Source: Streptomyces alfalfae (GTDB taxonomy: Bacteria > Actinomycetota > Actinomycetes > Streptomycetales > Streptomycetaceae). From it: a DNA stretch of 64,000 nucleotides. The DNA is taken from contig NZ_QEXM01000012.1 in the NCBI RefSeq assembly GCF_004127445.1, positions 1 to 64,000 of the forward strand, read 5' to 3'. Below are positions 1-7,710 of the stretch, piece by piece (position 1 is the first letter of the stretch; every line of letters begins with the position of its first letter). Made by a program: the position numbers and the translations under genes. A model generated the notes under the pieces. The model saw only the letters and a list, made by a program, of their open reading frames with translations. It was not told where the DNA came from and made no database searches.

Positions 1-4
1 CGCC

Positions 5-1410
5 CTAGTACTGCAACGGTGCTTGCCGTGACTGGTGGCCAGGTCAGGGGATGTGTCCGCGTTGTTTGTAGTGACTGGTGCGGGCCTGGTGCTGTCGTCG
101 TCGGCGCCAGGTCGACCAGTGCAGGATGTGCTCGACGGGTGTGGGCCGGCGGTTGGTGAGGCGGGTGATCAGCCGTCGTACCTCGGCGAGGCTGAGGTGG
201 ATGAGCTGGGAGGATCCGTTTCTGCTTTCCCTGCGTCCAGCTCTCGGGCTCGCAGGACGGTCAGGCAGGCACGGGCGGCCATGGCGAGGGTGATGTGGCG
301 GTGCCACCCGGGATAGCGGCGGACTTGGTAGTCATCCAGTCCGCATTCCTGCTTGGCGCTCTGGAAGCACTCCTCGATGGCCCACCGGCTGCCCGCGATG
401 CGGATCAGGTCATCCAGCGTGGTTCCGGCGGGGCAGTAGGCGATGTAGTAGGAGATCTCCTGCGGTCGGGCGATGCTGCGGCGGGCGATCACCCAGTGGC
501 GGCGGTCGGGCCGGTGCCACGGTCGCACCTCGACGCGTGCCCAGTCATAGATTCGCAGGCCGTGAGCCCCGTTGCCGCAGGAACGACGTTTCCATTTCTG
601 CCGGGCAAGGCCGTTGAACAGGTCGTGGACGGGATGGTCGATGGCCCAGCGGGTGACCACGGTGTCGTGCCGGGTGGTCGCCATGACGTGGAAGACGTCC
701 GCCCGCTCCAGCTCGGAGCGCCAACCTTTGCTGAACCCGTAGGCGGCATCCGCGGTCACCCACCGAAACGGGATCTTGTCCGCGATCGCGCGGCGGACCA
801 TCGCCTTGGCCATGGCCACCTTGGTCTCGAAGGCGACCTCGTCGCCGATGCCGGCCCCGTGGCATCTTTCGCGGTCGTCGGTCCAGGAGGTGGGCAGATA
901 CAGACGCCGGTCGATCAGCGTCCGCCCGCGGTCGGTGGCATAGGCGAGGAAGACGCCGACCTGGCAGTTCTCCGTTCGCCCGGCGGTTCCGGAGTACTGC
1001 CGCTGCACCCCTGCCGACTGCGTGCCCTTCTTCAGGAAGCCCGTGTCGTCCACGACCAGGACGGCGCCGGGGTCGCCGAGGTTGTCGACCACGTACTGAC
1101 GCACATCGTCGAGCACCTCGTCAGCGTCCCAATCGATCCGGTTCAGCATCCGGTGGATGCGGTCCGGGCCTGCGTGGCCGGCTTCTTCCGCCAGCGTCCA
1201 GCCGTTTTTCCGCTGCAGCGGAGCGATCAGGCCCCGCATATAAGCCAGTGCGGACTCCCGCGGCTCCGACCTGCTGAAACGGTGCACGAACCGCCCATGC
1301 ACAGCTTCCAGTTCGCCCGCCCACAACCTGACATCAGCAAGGTCCCCACCCATAACCACACCAACGACCAACCTGGCCACCAGTCACGGCAAGCACCGTT
1401 GCAGTACTAG
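5..1410 (-). mobile_element. IS701-family insertion sequence with 40-bp perfect terminal inverted repeats
   Basis: Bases 5-44 and 1371-1410 are perfect 40-bp inverted repeats, and the space between is filled by one transposase gene on the minus strand. The outermost four bases at each end are CTAG, which may be a 4-bp target duplication (IS701 elements make 4-bp duplications) or part of the repeat. The right end lies inside the 3' end of an IS5-family transposase gene (1384-2157), so this element landed in an older one. Only four bases of left flank are visible. Confidence 0.85.
44..1353 (-). pseudogene. IS701-family DDE transposase, frameshifted near the C-terminus
   Basis: This encodes the transposase of the IS701 element. 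The main frame runs from 1353 (ATG, MGGDLADVRLW) to a TGA at 169 and carries the DDE nuclease core: VLVVDDTGFLKKG, TADAAYG and a C-terminal RWAIEECFQSAKQE. An in-frame GTG at 1380 inside the terminal repeat is less likely as start. At about 215-235 the frame is lost. The family's usual C-terminus (SLAEVRRLITRL, then HILHWSTWRRRRQH) continues in the next frame to a stop at 44. One indel would restore a protein of roughly 435 residues. The catalytic core is intact, so activity cannot be excluded. Confidence 0.75.
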
Positions 1411-2157
1411 ATGCAGGGTCACGACGGCTCGGACGAGGCTTGTGACGCGAGTGGTCGAGTACCGCGGCTTGCGGAGGAGTAGCCAGGACTTGAGGGTGGC
1501 GACGGCTTGCTCGACCAGGGCCCGGATCTCGGCGTGAGACCGGCTGACGGCCTTCTGACCTCGGGACGGTGTCTCCCAACGTCCCCGGTACGGGACGCGG
1601 ACTGTGCCCCCGGCACCTCGGTATCCCTTGTCGGCCCAGCACGTGATGTCGGCGTCCGTGAGTGTGCGGACGACGCCGTGTTCGTGGGCGGTCCGGACGT
1701 CGTGGACGGCACCGGGCAGAGCCGGAGAGGTCCACAGCAGCCAACCGGACGGATCGGCCAGGCCCTGCACGTTCATCCCGCGTTTCTTGTGCTTGCCGGA
1801 GTGGAAGGGGCGGTCCGCGGCGATGCGGTCGATGAGCAGCAGGGTGCCGTCCATCAGCACGAATGCCTTCGTCGATGCCGTACGGGCCGCCTCCTCGAGG
1901 GCTGGGGCAAGTGCGGCCAGGAGCTCGACGGCCTCGGCGACGTACCGGTAGGCGGTCGTGGTCCCGATGCCGAACCCGGTCGCGAGCTGGGCATACGGGT
2001 GGCCGTTGCGAAGGTGGGCGAGAGTGAGTAGGGCCTGTCGGCCCGGGCTCAGGCGCCGCCACCGGGTGCCGAGCTCGCGACGGTGTCGGCGGAGCTTTGT
2101 GGACAGGAAGCGCAGGGCAGAGCTGGACACGTCGATGCCCGACGGGTAGACAAGCAC
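1384..2157 (-). CDS. IS5-family transposase (DDE_Tnp_4 type), 3' end interrupted by the IS701 element
   Basis: This 257-residue transposase has an N-terminal helix-turn-helix region (QLATGFGIGTTTAYRYV, about residues 55-75) and a DDE superfamily-4 nuclease domain. Acidic motifs are FVLMDGTLLLIDR, CWADKGYRGAGG and a C-terminal HAEIRALVEQAVATLKSW. Start is the GTG at 2157 with AGAGG 6 nt upstream. Its last residues (VLQRCLP) and stop codon come from the terminal repeat of the inserted IS701 element. The original frame would have continued across CTAG into bases 1-4 and beyond. Only a few C-terminal residues are affected, so function may persist. Confidence 0.8.
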   Translation of the reverse strand: MLVYPSGIDVSSSALRFLSTKLRRHRRELGTRWRRLSPGRQALLTLAHLRNGHPYAQLATGFGIGTTTAYRYVAEAVELLAALAPALEEAARTASTKAFVLMDGTLLLIDRIAADRPFHSGKHKKRGMNVQGLADPSGWLLWTSPALPGAVHDVRTAHEHGVVRTLTDADITCWADKGYRGAGGTVRVPYRGRWETPSRGQKAVSRSHAEIRALVEQAVATLKSWLLLRKPRYSTTRVTSLVRAVVTLHLVLQRCLP

Positions 2158-2160
2158 ACG

Positions 2161-2213
2161 AAGCCTCTGGTGGAGACGGTTCTCTTGGTCGAAAACCCGC
2201 CTACCAGAGGCTT
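2161..2213. repeat. 11-bp inverted repeat upstream of the IS5-type transposase gene
   Basis: AAGCCTCTGGT at 2161-2171 is the exact reverse complement of ACCAGAGGCTT at 2203-2213, separated by 31 bp, immediately upstream of the transposase start. It may be part of the element's end or its promoter region. The terminal repeat of that element cannot be fixed because its other end lies outside the window. Confidence 0.5.
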
Positions 2214-2588
2214 CACCTGTCTGTCAGTCCAATGGGCTTGTCCTGCGGCCAGGTTGGAAAGGGCTCATTGCACCGTGGATGACCGGTCAGGCCGGCCCTA
2301 CCGTCACAGTGCGTTGCCGCACCACGATCACGAGATCGACATCAGTGACGCGCGCGGCGGGTATCTCGGACCCGCGTACTTCGCGCAGGCGGCCACCCCC
2401 GAACAACTCGGGGCCCTGCGCACAGCCCGGGCGGAGCGTGCCCGGTCTGGCGCAGCCGCCCGCGATCACGTGCTTGTCGGTTGGAGCACGGCGGAAAGCC
2501 AGTTCCTACGGACAGCGCCGGGTGTAGTCGGCATGGTGCCGCGCAATATTGGTGGCGGGCGTTGTCGCGTCGATGCCACACTGCGCGG
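2214..2588. other. Intergenic stretch without a recognised gene
   Basis: Short frames occur on both strands, but none has a recognisable domain together with a ribosome binding site. The plus-strand frame through 2330-2530 has plausible composition but no start of its own, and reads into the IS region. It may be debris from an older gene cut by the IS5-type element. Confidence 0.4.
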
Positions 2589-3455
2589 GTGATCGACGAT
2601 CTTCCAGCTTCCTTCGCCGTCCGACACCCGACCTCTGATGACCATCCACGGGTGCTTGCCGTACTGGATCGGTGGTGGGGCGGGATGAAGGGGGAGGCGG
2701 GAGCGCTGGAGCGGGCATTGCTGCTGCCCCGGCTGTATTTTCAGCATTTCAGCTCGACCAGTTTCCTTGTCGAGTACCCCGACGGAGAACTGGCCGCGTT
2801 CCTCATCGGTTTCCTGTCACAGACGGAACCGGACACCGCCTACGTCCACTTCGCAGGCGTGGATCCTTCACTGCACGGGCAGGGCCTCGGAAGGTCTCTT
2901 TACCGGGCGTTCTTTACGCTCGTCCGGTCGCAGGGCCGCCGGTACGTGAACTGCGTCACCAGCCCCGAGAACACCGTTTCGCGTAACTTCCACACCCGCC
3001 TCGGTTTCAGCGCCTCCGGCCCCCTGTTGGACTACGACGGACCCGGCCTCGCCCGCGTGGCCTTCAGCATCGGCTTGACCGACGAACCGACCCGCCCCGC
3101 GCGAAGGCTCCGGGTGCTGGACAAGACCCTTTACCTCGAACACCTCCCGGAGCTGCGAGAGCCGAGCGACGATCACTGGCTGGCCCTGGTCCGTGCTCCA
3201 GAAGGGCTGACGGTGATCCGCGCCGCCAGTTCCTCCGCTGCGATCCAAGACCGCTGGGTCGCGCTCTACGACGCCGACCCGGACCACGGCCTCGACGAAC
3301 CGGGCTTGCTGGCCGCAGTCCTCACACCGCTGGCCCGCGCCGCAGTTCCGGCGTTCACTGCCTCGACCTACCACGCTGACCTCGTGCTGGTACCCGAGGA
3401 ACGCCGGGATCTGGCACTGGACGCCTTGCGTTCGGCTGGATTCGAAATCTGCTGA
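2589..3455 (+). CDS. GNAT acetyltransferase fused to a C-terminal ACT-like domain
   Basis: This 288-residue protein starts at GTG 2589 (VIDDLPASFAVRHP). An upstream ATG at 2481 adds only non-protein-like sequence. Residues about 1-160 form a GNAT N-acetyltransferase fold: the acetyl-CoA loop is DPSLHGQGLGRSLY, followed by the NTVSRNFHTRLGF helix typical of beta-4/5. Residues about 195-288 (LVRAPEGLTVIRAA ... VPAFTASTYHADLVLVPE) match the CASTOR-type ACT domain, which senses amino acids in other proteins. The acceptor substrate is unknown. The fusion suggests acetylation gated by, or directed at, an amino acid. It stands alone, followed by a strong hairpin terminator. Confidence 0.75.
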   Translation: MIDDLPASFAVRHPTSDDHPRVLAVLDRWWGGMKGEAGALERALLLPRLYFQHFSSTSFLVEYPDGELAAFLIGFLSQTEPDTAYVHFAGVDPSLHGQGLGRSLYRAFFTLVRSQGRRYVNCVTSPENTVSRNFHTRLGFSASGPLLDYDGPGLARVAFSIGLTDEPTRPARRLRVLDKTLYLEHLPELREPSDDHWLALVRAPEGLTVIRAASSSAAIQDRWVALYDADPDHGLDEPGLLAAVLTPLARAAVPAFTASTYHADLVLVPEERRDLALDALRSAGFEIC

Positions 3456-3665
3456 TTCTTGCACCCGACCGCGTGGCTCAAGAGTGATAATCGCGCTCGA
3501 AGGCCCGGCGGCTCCAACTCACGGCCACACACTGATCGCTGATCACTGATGACAGCGGGCTCTGCGGCAAAGTACACGGAGTCCGGGGCGGCGGCCACCG
3601 CGGCGGACATGGTGGTGAGACTCCACCGGCTCCAGCCTGCCGGGGCTTCTGCACGCAGTTATGAG

Positions 3666-3707
3666 ACGACGATGCCGCACCGGAGTGCTCCGGTGCGGCA
3701 TCGTCGT
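3666..3707. terminator. Perfect 20-bp hairpin
   Basis: Bases 3666-3685 are exactly complementary to 3688-3707 around a 2-nt centre. Such a long GC-rich stem without a T-run is a typical Streptomyces terminator and would end transcription of the GNAT-ACT gene. The rest of 3456-3884 holds no convincing gene. Confidence 0.7.
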
Positions 3708-3884
3708 GAGGCTGGTTGCGCCGATGTTGCACCGCGCGGACGGCGCCTCACCCGGTTTGTGATCCGGTGAAGACGAGGGCCGCGGTACGGCCATTACCTG
3801 CATACCTGCAAAGATCCTGCTGCGCACAGCGATTATGCCCTCACAAGTCTTGATCCTCGGGCGGCGTCGGGCTCCGCTGCCGTC

Positions 3885-4266
3885 TCAGCTGCGGTGGCTG
3901 GAACCGGCACCTGCCAGTCCCGTGCAGAGAAGAACGTATGTGGCCAGAGCCGGGAGCGGCACTTGCCCGCCCATGCGGTCGATGTCGTCGATGAAGTACC
4001 CGGAAAGCGCTACCCAGGACAGCCCACCGGTGATCAGCAGTACTGTGTTGCCGGCCTTCCCCATCACCCGCATGCCGGCCCACAGCGATACGGGCATCAG
4101 CGCCCAGGAAGCGGCCGTCGTGACCAGGAACTCGAACGCACCGGAGAACACCGTGTCGCCCGCGGCAGCGCTGCCGCGGGCCCATGCGTAGCCGGACGAC
4201 ATGAGGGTGTGACTGGCCGCGGTGGCACCGGTGACGGTCAGGGTCCCTTTTAAGTGTCGTGCGCAT
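3885..4266 (-). pseudogene. Small multi-pass membrane protein, probable single-base frameshift at its start
   Basis: The body (ASHTLMSSGYAWARG to the stop at 3885) has three hydrophobic segments: VFSGAFEFLVTTAASWALM, NTVLLITGGLSWVALSGYF and LPALATYVLLCTGLAGAG. A short FIDDIDRMGG loop lies between the last two. No family is recognised. The best start, ATG at 4266 (MRTTLK), is one base out of frame with the body. Removing one A from the AAAA run near 4250 would read MRTTLKGTLTVTGATAAS and join them. Alternatively translation starts at ATG 4202 without a clear ribosome binding site. The function is unknown. Confidence 0.45.
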
Positions 4267-4399
4267 CGTCTGGCGGGGACCCTCGCTCTTCCTCGGCTGA
4301 GGGTCCGGCGGACAAGCGACCGATCGGTCGAATCTGTAGACACCTCCTGAAGGTAGGCGATGCTCACGACTCACGCATAAGTAGCGCTCCTTACCCTCT

Positions 4400-4776
4400 C
4401 CGCTGATTGGTGGTCCGTTTGAGTTTGATGCCCTGCTCGTGAGGGCTGGAGCATGCACTTGTTGCCTGTCCGGTTGACGCATGTCGGTGCCCGCGCGGTC
4501 GCCTCCCCACCGAGGGGGTGTCCGTGGTTGCCATAGCCGGCTCGGTGCTCCAGGCGCTGGGAGGGTGTTCCCCTGCGGTGGACCGTCTTGGGGGGCGTAG
4601 ACACCGTGGGAGCGTCGGCAGGCGCGACATGCGGTCGGAGCCGAGCCAGCCGAGGACCTGGGCAGGCAAGCCGGTCAGCGTGTGGGCGATGCGAGGGCGT
4701 CGTAGTGTCCGGCTGCAGCCACTGTGAGACGTTCACGGCCAGCACGAGCCGGCCGTCCACTCCCCTCAGCAGTAGT
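4400..4776 (-). pseudogene. Degenerate transposase remnant cut by the IS3 element
   Basis: Reading leftward from the IS3 end, the minus strand encodes RPVLLLRGVDGRLVLAVNVS, close to a conserved segment of a large Streptomyces transposase family (usually LRGVDGRLVLAVDVSPWLRP). Further pieces occur in other frames, such as LPAQVLGWLGSDRMSRLP. No continuous frame survives and large parts are missing, so this is a decayed copy. The IS3-family element abuts it at 4777. Identification is from remembered family patterns and is tentative. Confidence 0.4.
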
Positions 4777-4850
4777 ACGGGCCTTGACCCCTGATGTTGG
4801 ACACACGAGACACTGGATCCTGCGGATCTGAGAACGGACATCTCGTGGTC

Positions 4851-5150
4851 ATGAAGAACTACCCGCCGCAGTTCAAGGCGGACGCGGTCGCGCTGTACGA
4901 GTCGCGGCCGGAAGCGACGATCAGGTCGGTCGCCGCCGATCTGGGGATCAATCCGGAGACACTGCGGAACTGGGTGAGGGCAGCCGGGGTGAGCCGTCCC
5001 CGAGGACGGCGGACGCAGGAGCCGGCCCAGCCGCCCGCCCCGCTGGAGGCGGAGAACGCCGCCTTGCGGAAGAAGGTCCGTGAGCTGGAGGAGGAACGCG
5101 AGATCCTGCGCAAGGCCGCGAAGTATTTCGCCGGGGAGACGCGCTGGTGA
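4851..5150 (+). CDS. IS3-family transposase OrfA
   Basis: This 99-residue OrfA starts at ATG 4851 (MKNYPPQFKADAVALY); a GTG two codons upstream is possible. Residues 1-50 form the HTH_Tnp_1 helix-turn-helix (IRSVAADLGINPETLRNWV) that binds the element's ends. Residues 65-95 form a leucine-zipper-like coiled coil (LEAENAALRKKVRELEEERE) used for multimerisation. The gene ends in GTGA, overlapping the orfB start, so the two proteins are probably made by translational coupling rather than the programmed frameshift common in this family. Confidence 0.85.
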   Translation: MKNYPPQFKADAVALYESRPEATIRSVAADLGINPETLRNWVRAAGVSRPRGRRTQEPAQPPAPLEAENAALRKKVRELEEEREILRKAAKYFAGETRW

Positions 5151-6049
5151 ACCGCTTCCAGTGCGTCGCCGACCTCCAGCGCCGCCACGGCGTGAAGCGG
5201 CTCTGCAGCATCCTCGGCGTCAGCCGCTCGAGCTCCTACTACTGGCAATGGACGGCCGTCGACCGGGCCGCCCGGCAGGCGGCCGACGCGAAGCTGGCCG
5301 CCCGGATACGGGCGGTGCACCAGGAATCGGACGGCACCTACGGAGCCCCGAGGATCACCGCCGAGCTCCGCGAGGAGAACGGTGTCGCGGTCAACCACAA
5401 GCGCGTCGCCAGGATCATGCGGGCGTCCGGGATCGAAGGGGTCCGGTTGCGTCGCCGGCACCGCACCACCGTCTCTGACCCGGCAGCGGCCAAGGCCCCG
5501 GATCTGATCAGCCGCGACTTCACCGCGGACAGGCCCAACACGAAGTACGTCGGCGACATCACCTACCTGCCCCTTGAGGGCGGGAAGTTCTGCTACCTGG
5601 CGACCGTCATCGACCTCGCCTCACGCCGTCTGGCCGGCTGGGCGATCGCCGGCCACATGCACGCGGACCTCGTCACCGACGCCCTGGCCGCGGCGATCCG
5701 CACCCGCGGCAGCCACGCCGGATCGATCATGCACACCGACCACGGAGCCCAGTACACGAGCAGGATTTTCGCCGAAGCCTGCAGGTCAGCAGGGGTTCAG
5801 CAAAGCATGAGCGCGGTCGGGTCCAGCGCGGACAACGCGCTGGCCGAGTCCTTCAACGCGACGTTCAAACGCGAGACCCTGCAAGGACGAAAGAGCTGGC
5901 CGACCGAGCGCGAGGCCCGACTCGACGCCTTCCGATGGCTCCACCGCTACAACACCCGACGCCGACACTCCCACCTCGGACAACGATCACCGATCGCCTT
6001 CGAGAACGCCCTCCACCGCACACCAACTACGCTGGCACAAGCCGCATAA
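5147..6049 (+). CDS. IS3-family transposase OrfB (integrase core)
   Basis: This is the 300-residue catalytic subunit. An N-terminal HTH_21-like region (GTYGAPRITAELRE) precedes the retroviral-integrase (rve) DDE domain: first Asp in YVGDITYLPL, second in IMHTDHGAQYTS, and Glu in DNALAESFNATFKRE. The C-terminus has the usual YNTRRRHSHLGQRSP motif. It begins at GTG 5147, overlapping the orfA stop. All catalytic residues are present and the length is normal, so the transposase appears functional. Confidence 0.88.
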   Translation: MNRFQCVADLQRRHGVKRLCSILGVSRSSSYYWQWTAVDRAARQAADAKLAARIRAVHQESDGTYGAPRITAELREENGVAVNHKRVARIMRASGIEGVRLRRRHRTTVSDPAAAKAPDLISRDFTADRPNTKYVGDITYLPLEGGKFCYLATVIDLASRRLAGWAIAGHMHADLVTDALAAAIRTRGSHAGSIMHTDHGAQYTSRIFAEACRSAGVQQSMSAVGSSADNALAESFNATFKRETLQGRKSWPTEREARLDAFRWLHRYNTRRRHSHLGQRSPIAFENALHRTPTTLAQAA

Positions 6050-6069
6050 CCCGTGTTCAGGATTCGGGG

Positions 6070-6480
6070 TCAAGGCCCGTGCTTGAAACGGCACCCGATG
6101 CTGTTGTCCGGGTCGTCTCCCGGGATCTGCAGGAGGATCAACCGGTCATCCCCTTGCAGTATGGTCAACGATTCACTGGCTTTGGTTGTCTCCACCTCGA
6201 AGTACTGCTTGCCGTCCACTGTCTCCAGCGTCCAGCTCCCCTGGCCGTCTTCTCTGCCGGTGATGCGGGATTCACTCACGCTGTAGCCCGTTGCCCAATG
6301 CTTCCACCGGGCCGAACCGCCCTTTTCCAACACGAGAGAGGCGTCGCACGACCCACCGGCATGCCAGTGGCCCGCGAGGTCGGAACGGTTGACGTCTTCT
6401 GCTTCGGGCTCCGGGGAGCATCCGGCGGCAAGGCCAGTAGCGAGACAGAGGAGGATGGTGGCTGCCAAACGATGTTGCAT
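6070..6480 (-). CDS. Small lipoprotein of unknown function
   Basis: This 136-residue precursor has a type II signal peptide (MQHRLAATILLCLATGLAAG) followed at once by the lipobox Cys (residue 21). The mature protein would therefore be anchored to the outer face of the membrane. The exported part (LAGHWHAGGSCDASLVLEKG, GSWTLETVDGKQYFEV, RLILLQIPGDDPDNSIGC) resembles small beta-rich lipoproteins, but no named family is evident. Two Cys could form a disulfide. The stop codon lies within the terminal repeat of the IS3 element, so the last three residues may be supplied by the insertion. Confidence 0.65.
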   Translation of the reverse strand: MQHRLAATILLCLATGLAAGCSPEPEAEDVNRSDLAGHWHAGGSCDASLVLEKGGSARWKHWATGYSVSESRITGREDGQGSWTLETVDGKQYFEVETTKASESLTILQGDDRLILLQIPGDDPDNSIGCRFKHGP

Positions 6481-6798
6481 TCATGCCCCCGGCTTCATAT
6501 GTGAGGCAGACGATATACCTCGGTCAGAGGTGCTTTCCCAGAGGGCCTCCAGACCGGTCCGGGCCGGCCAGGCCGAGTGTCCCGAGCGCGGCGCAATTTG
6601 GGTGGCCGGGGTGGACCGGCGTTCGAACACTGTGTATTGCTCGCGGCGGTGCGTGGTGAGGGCCTGGAGGGCTCGGAAGGAAACGTTCGGTGAACAGTCA
6701 CAGTGACCGCATCGCGAACACCTTCGGGTCACAACTGCGTTCAGAATGTGGCCAGCTACGGCCGTTCCTTGTGATCGTCGTAGAAGGATGGAGCAGCG
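6481..6798. other. Upstream region of the lipoprotein gene, no gene seen
   Basis: About 320 bp separate the lipoprotein start from the degraded gene downstream. Frames on both strands are short, arginine/proline-rich and lack ribosome binding sites. The minus strand presumably carries the lipoprotein promoter, but no clear -35/-10 pair stands out. Confidence 0.35.
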
Positions 6799-7546
6799 AA
6801 TGCGGCAGAGGAATTGGTGGCCCTGGCCGCTGCCCATCCCGACGACACTGCCCTGTACTGCGACGTACTCCTGAACATCAACCCCGAGGGGCTCATACCG
6901 GCGTTGATGGCGGATGTTCCTCGAGCACTCAAGATCGTCCGGGCAATGCCCGAGCTCCTGGGCACACACCGGTCAACGGAGCGTGCGAAGTCGACGCCAT
7001 CATCCTGTGGCTGTTCACCGTCGCACACCACGCCGCTGACGCAGCCCAGCTGCGCCTGGTGGAGGAATGCTGTAACGGCGCGTTCGCCAGGGTGGTTGTG
7101 GGACCAGTGGACGCCGCAGGACAAGATCAGGCCCTGGCTGCGCACCCTGACAGGGGACGTCAGACTCCCGCCCGCACCTGTGCGACGACTGCAAGCAGAA
7201 CGCCGGCCCTATCGTCGACCCAGCGGCCGGCACGCAGGAGGGCCAGGGGCCGGTGCGTGGTGAGGCAGGGCCGGACGACTTCTGGCCCACCCCCCAGCGC
7301 CCCGTCGGCACCGAATGCGGTGCCGCGTTCACCGGCAAACGATGGAAGGCGACCAAGCTCGTCGGCTGGAGCCGCTCCCCAGCGAAGCTTCCGTCTCTGT
7401 GCGGGGACTGCGACCAGCGGTTCGAGGCCGATTTGGATCTGTCCTGGGGCGTGAGTCACCGGCAGGAGGAGCGTGACCAGGAGCAGGAACAGGCCGTGCC
7501 CGAGCAGAAGGCCGGCCGAACCTGGCTCTCCCGCTTCCGCAGGTGA
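6799..7546 (+). pseudogene. Frameshifted gene with C-terminal CxxC pairs, unknown function
   Basis: Protein-like sequence passes through three plus-strand frames. The first holds EELVALAAAHPDDTALYCDV, then LNINPEGLIPALMADVPRAL (about 6799-6965). The second holds CEVDAIILWLFTVAHHAADA, then AQLRLVEECCNGAFARVVV (about 6985-7145). The third holds RPHLCDDCKQNAG to LPSLCGDCDQRFEADL and ends at 7546. Two indels would join them into one protein of about 245 residues whose last third has two CxxC pairs that could bind zinc. No start codon with a ribosome binding site is evident. The family is not recognised, and a single original gene is an inference. Confidence 0.35.
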
Positions 7547-7710
7547 CGCGACCAGCCTTGGTCGACTTCGCACGGGGGCTTCTTCCGCGAGCTTCTGGAC
7601 CGGGTGCTCGGCAGCGCCTACTGAGCAGTGTCGCTGGCGGCGTTCGGTAGGGTTCCAGAGCGCTGACCGTCTGGTTGGTGCCTTCCTGGGGGGATGACGA
7701 GACGAGGAAC

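Larger units (their letters stand above)
4777..6080 (+). mobile_element. IS3-family insertion sequence
   Basis: The element contains the orfA/orfB pair and is bounded by a perfect 15-bp inverted repeat: ACGGGCCTTGACCCC at 4777-4791 and its complement at 6066-6080. Similarity continues imperfectly inward for about 15 bp. The left side abuts a decayed transposase. The right side runs into the 3' end of a lipoprotein gene, whose stop codon lies inside the repeat. No target duplication is obvious. Both reading frames are intact, so the element may be active. Confidence 0.75.

Noticed and set aside
5..8. CTAG as a certain target-site duplication
   Set aside because: CTAG is self-complementary and may equally be the outermost part of the inverted repeat. 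Only four flanking bases are available on the left.
2481..2588. Upstream ATG start for the GNAT-ACT gene
   Set aside because: The added 36 residues are not protein-like, and the fold begins right after GTG 2589.
6756..7145. Minus-strand ORF over the degraded gene at 6.8-7.5 kb
   Set aside because: The plus-strand segments have more natural residue composition, and CxxC pairs follow in the plus direction.
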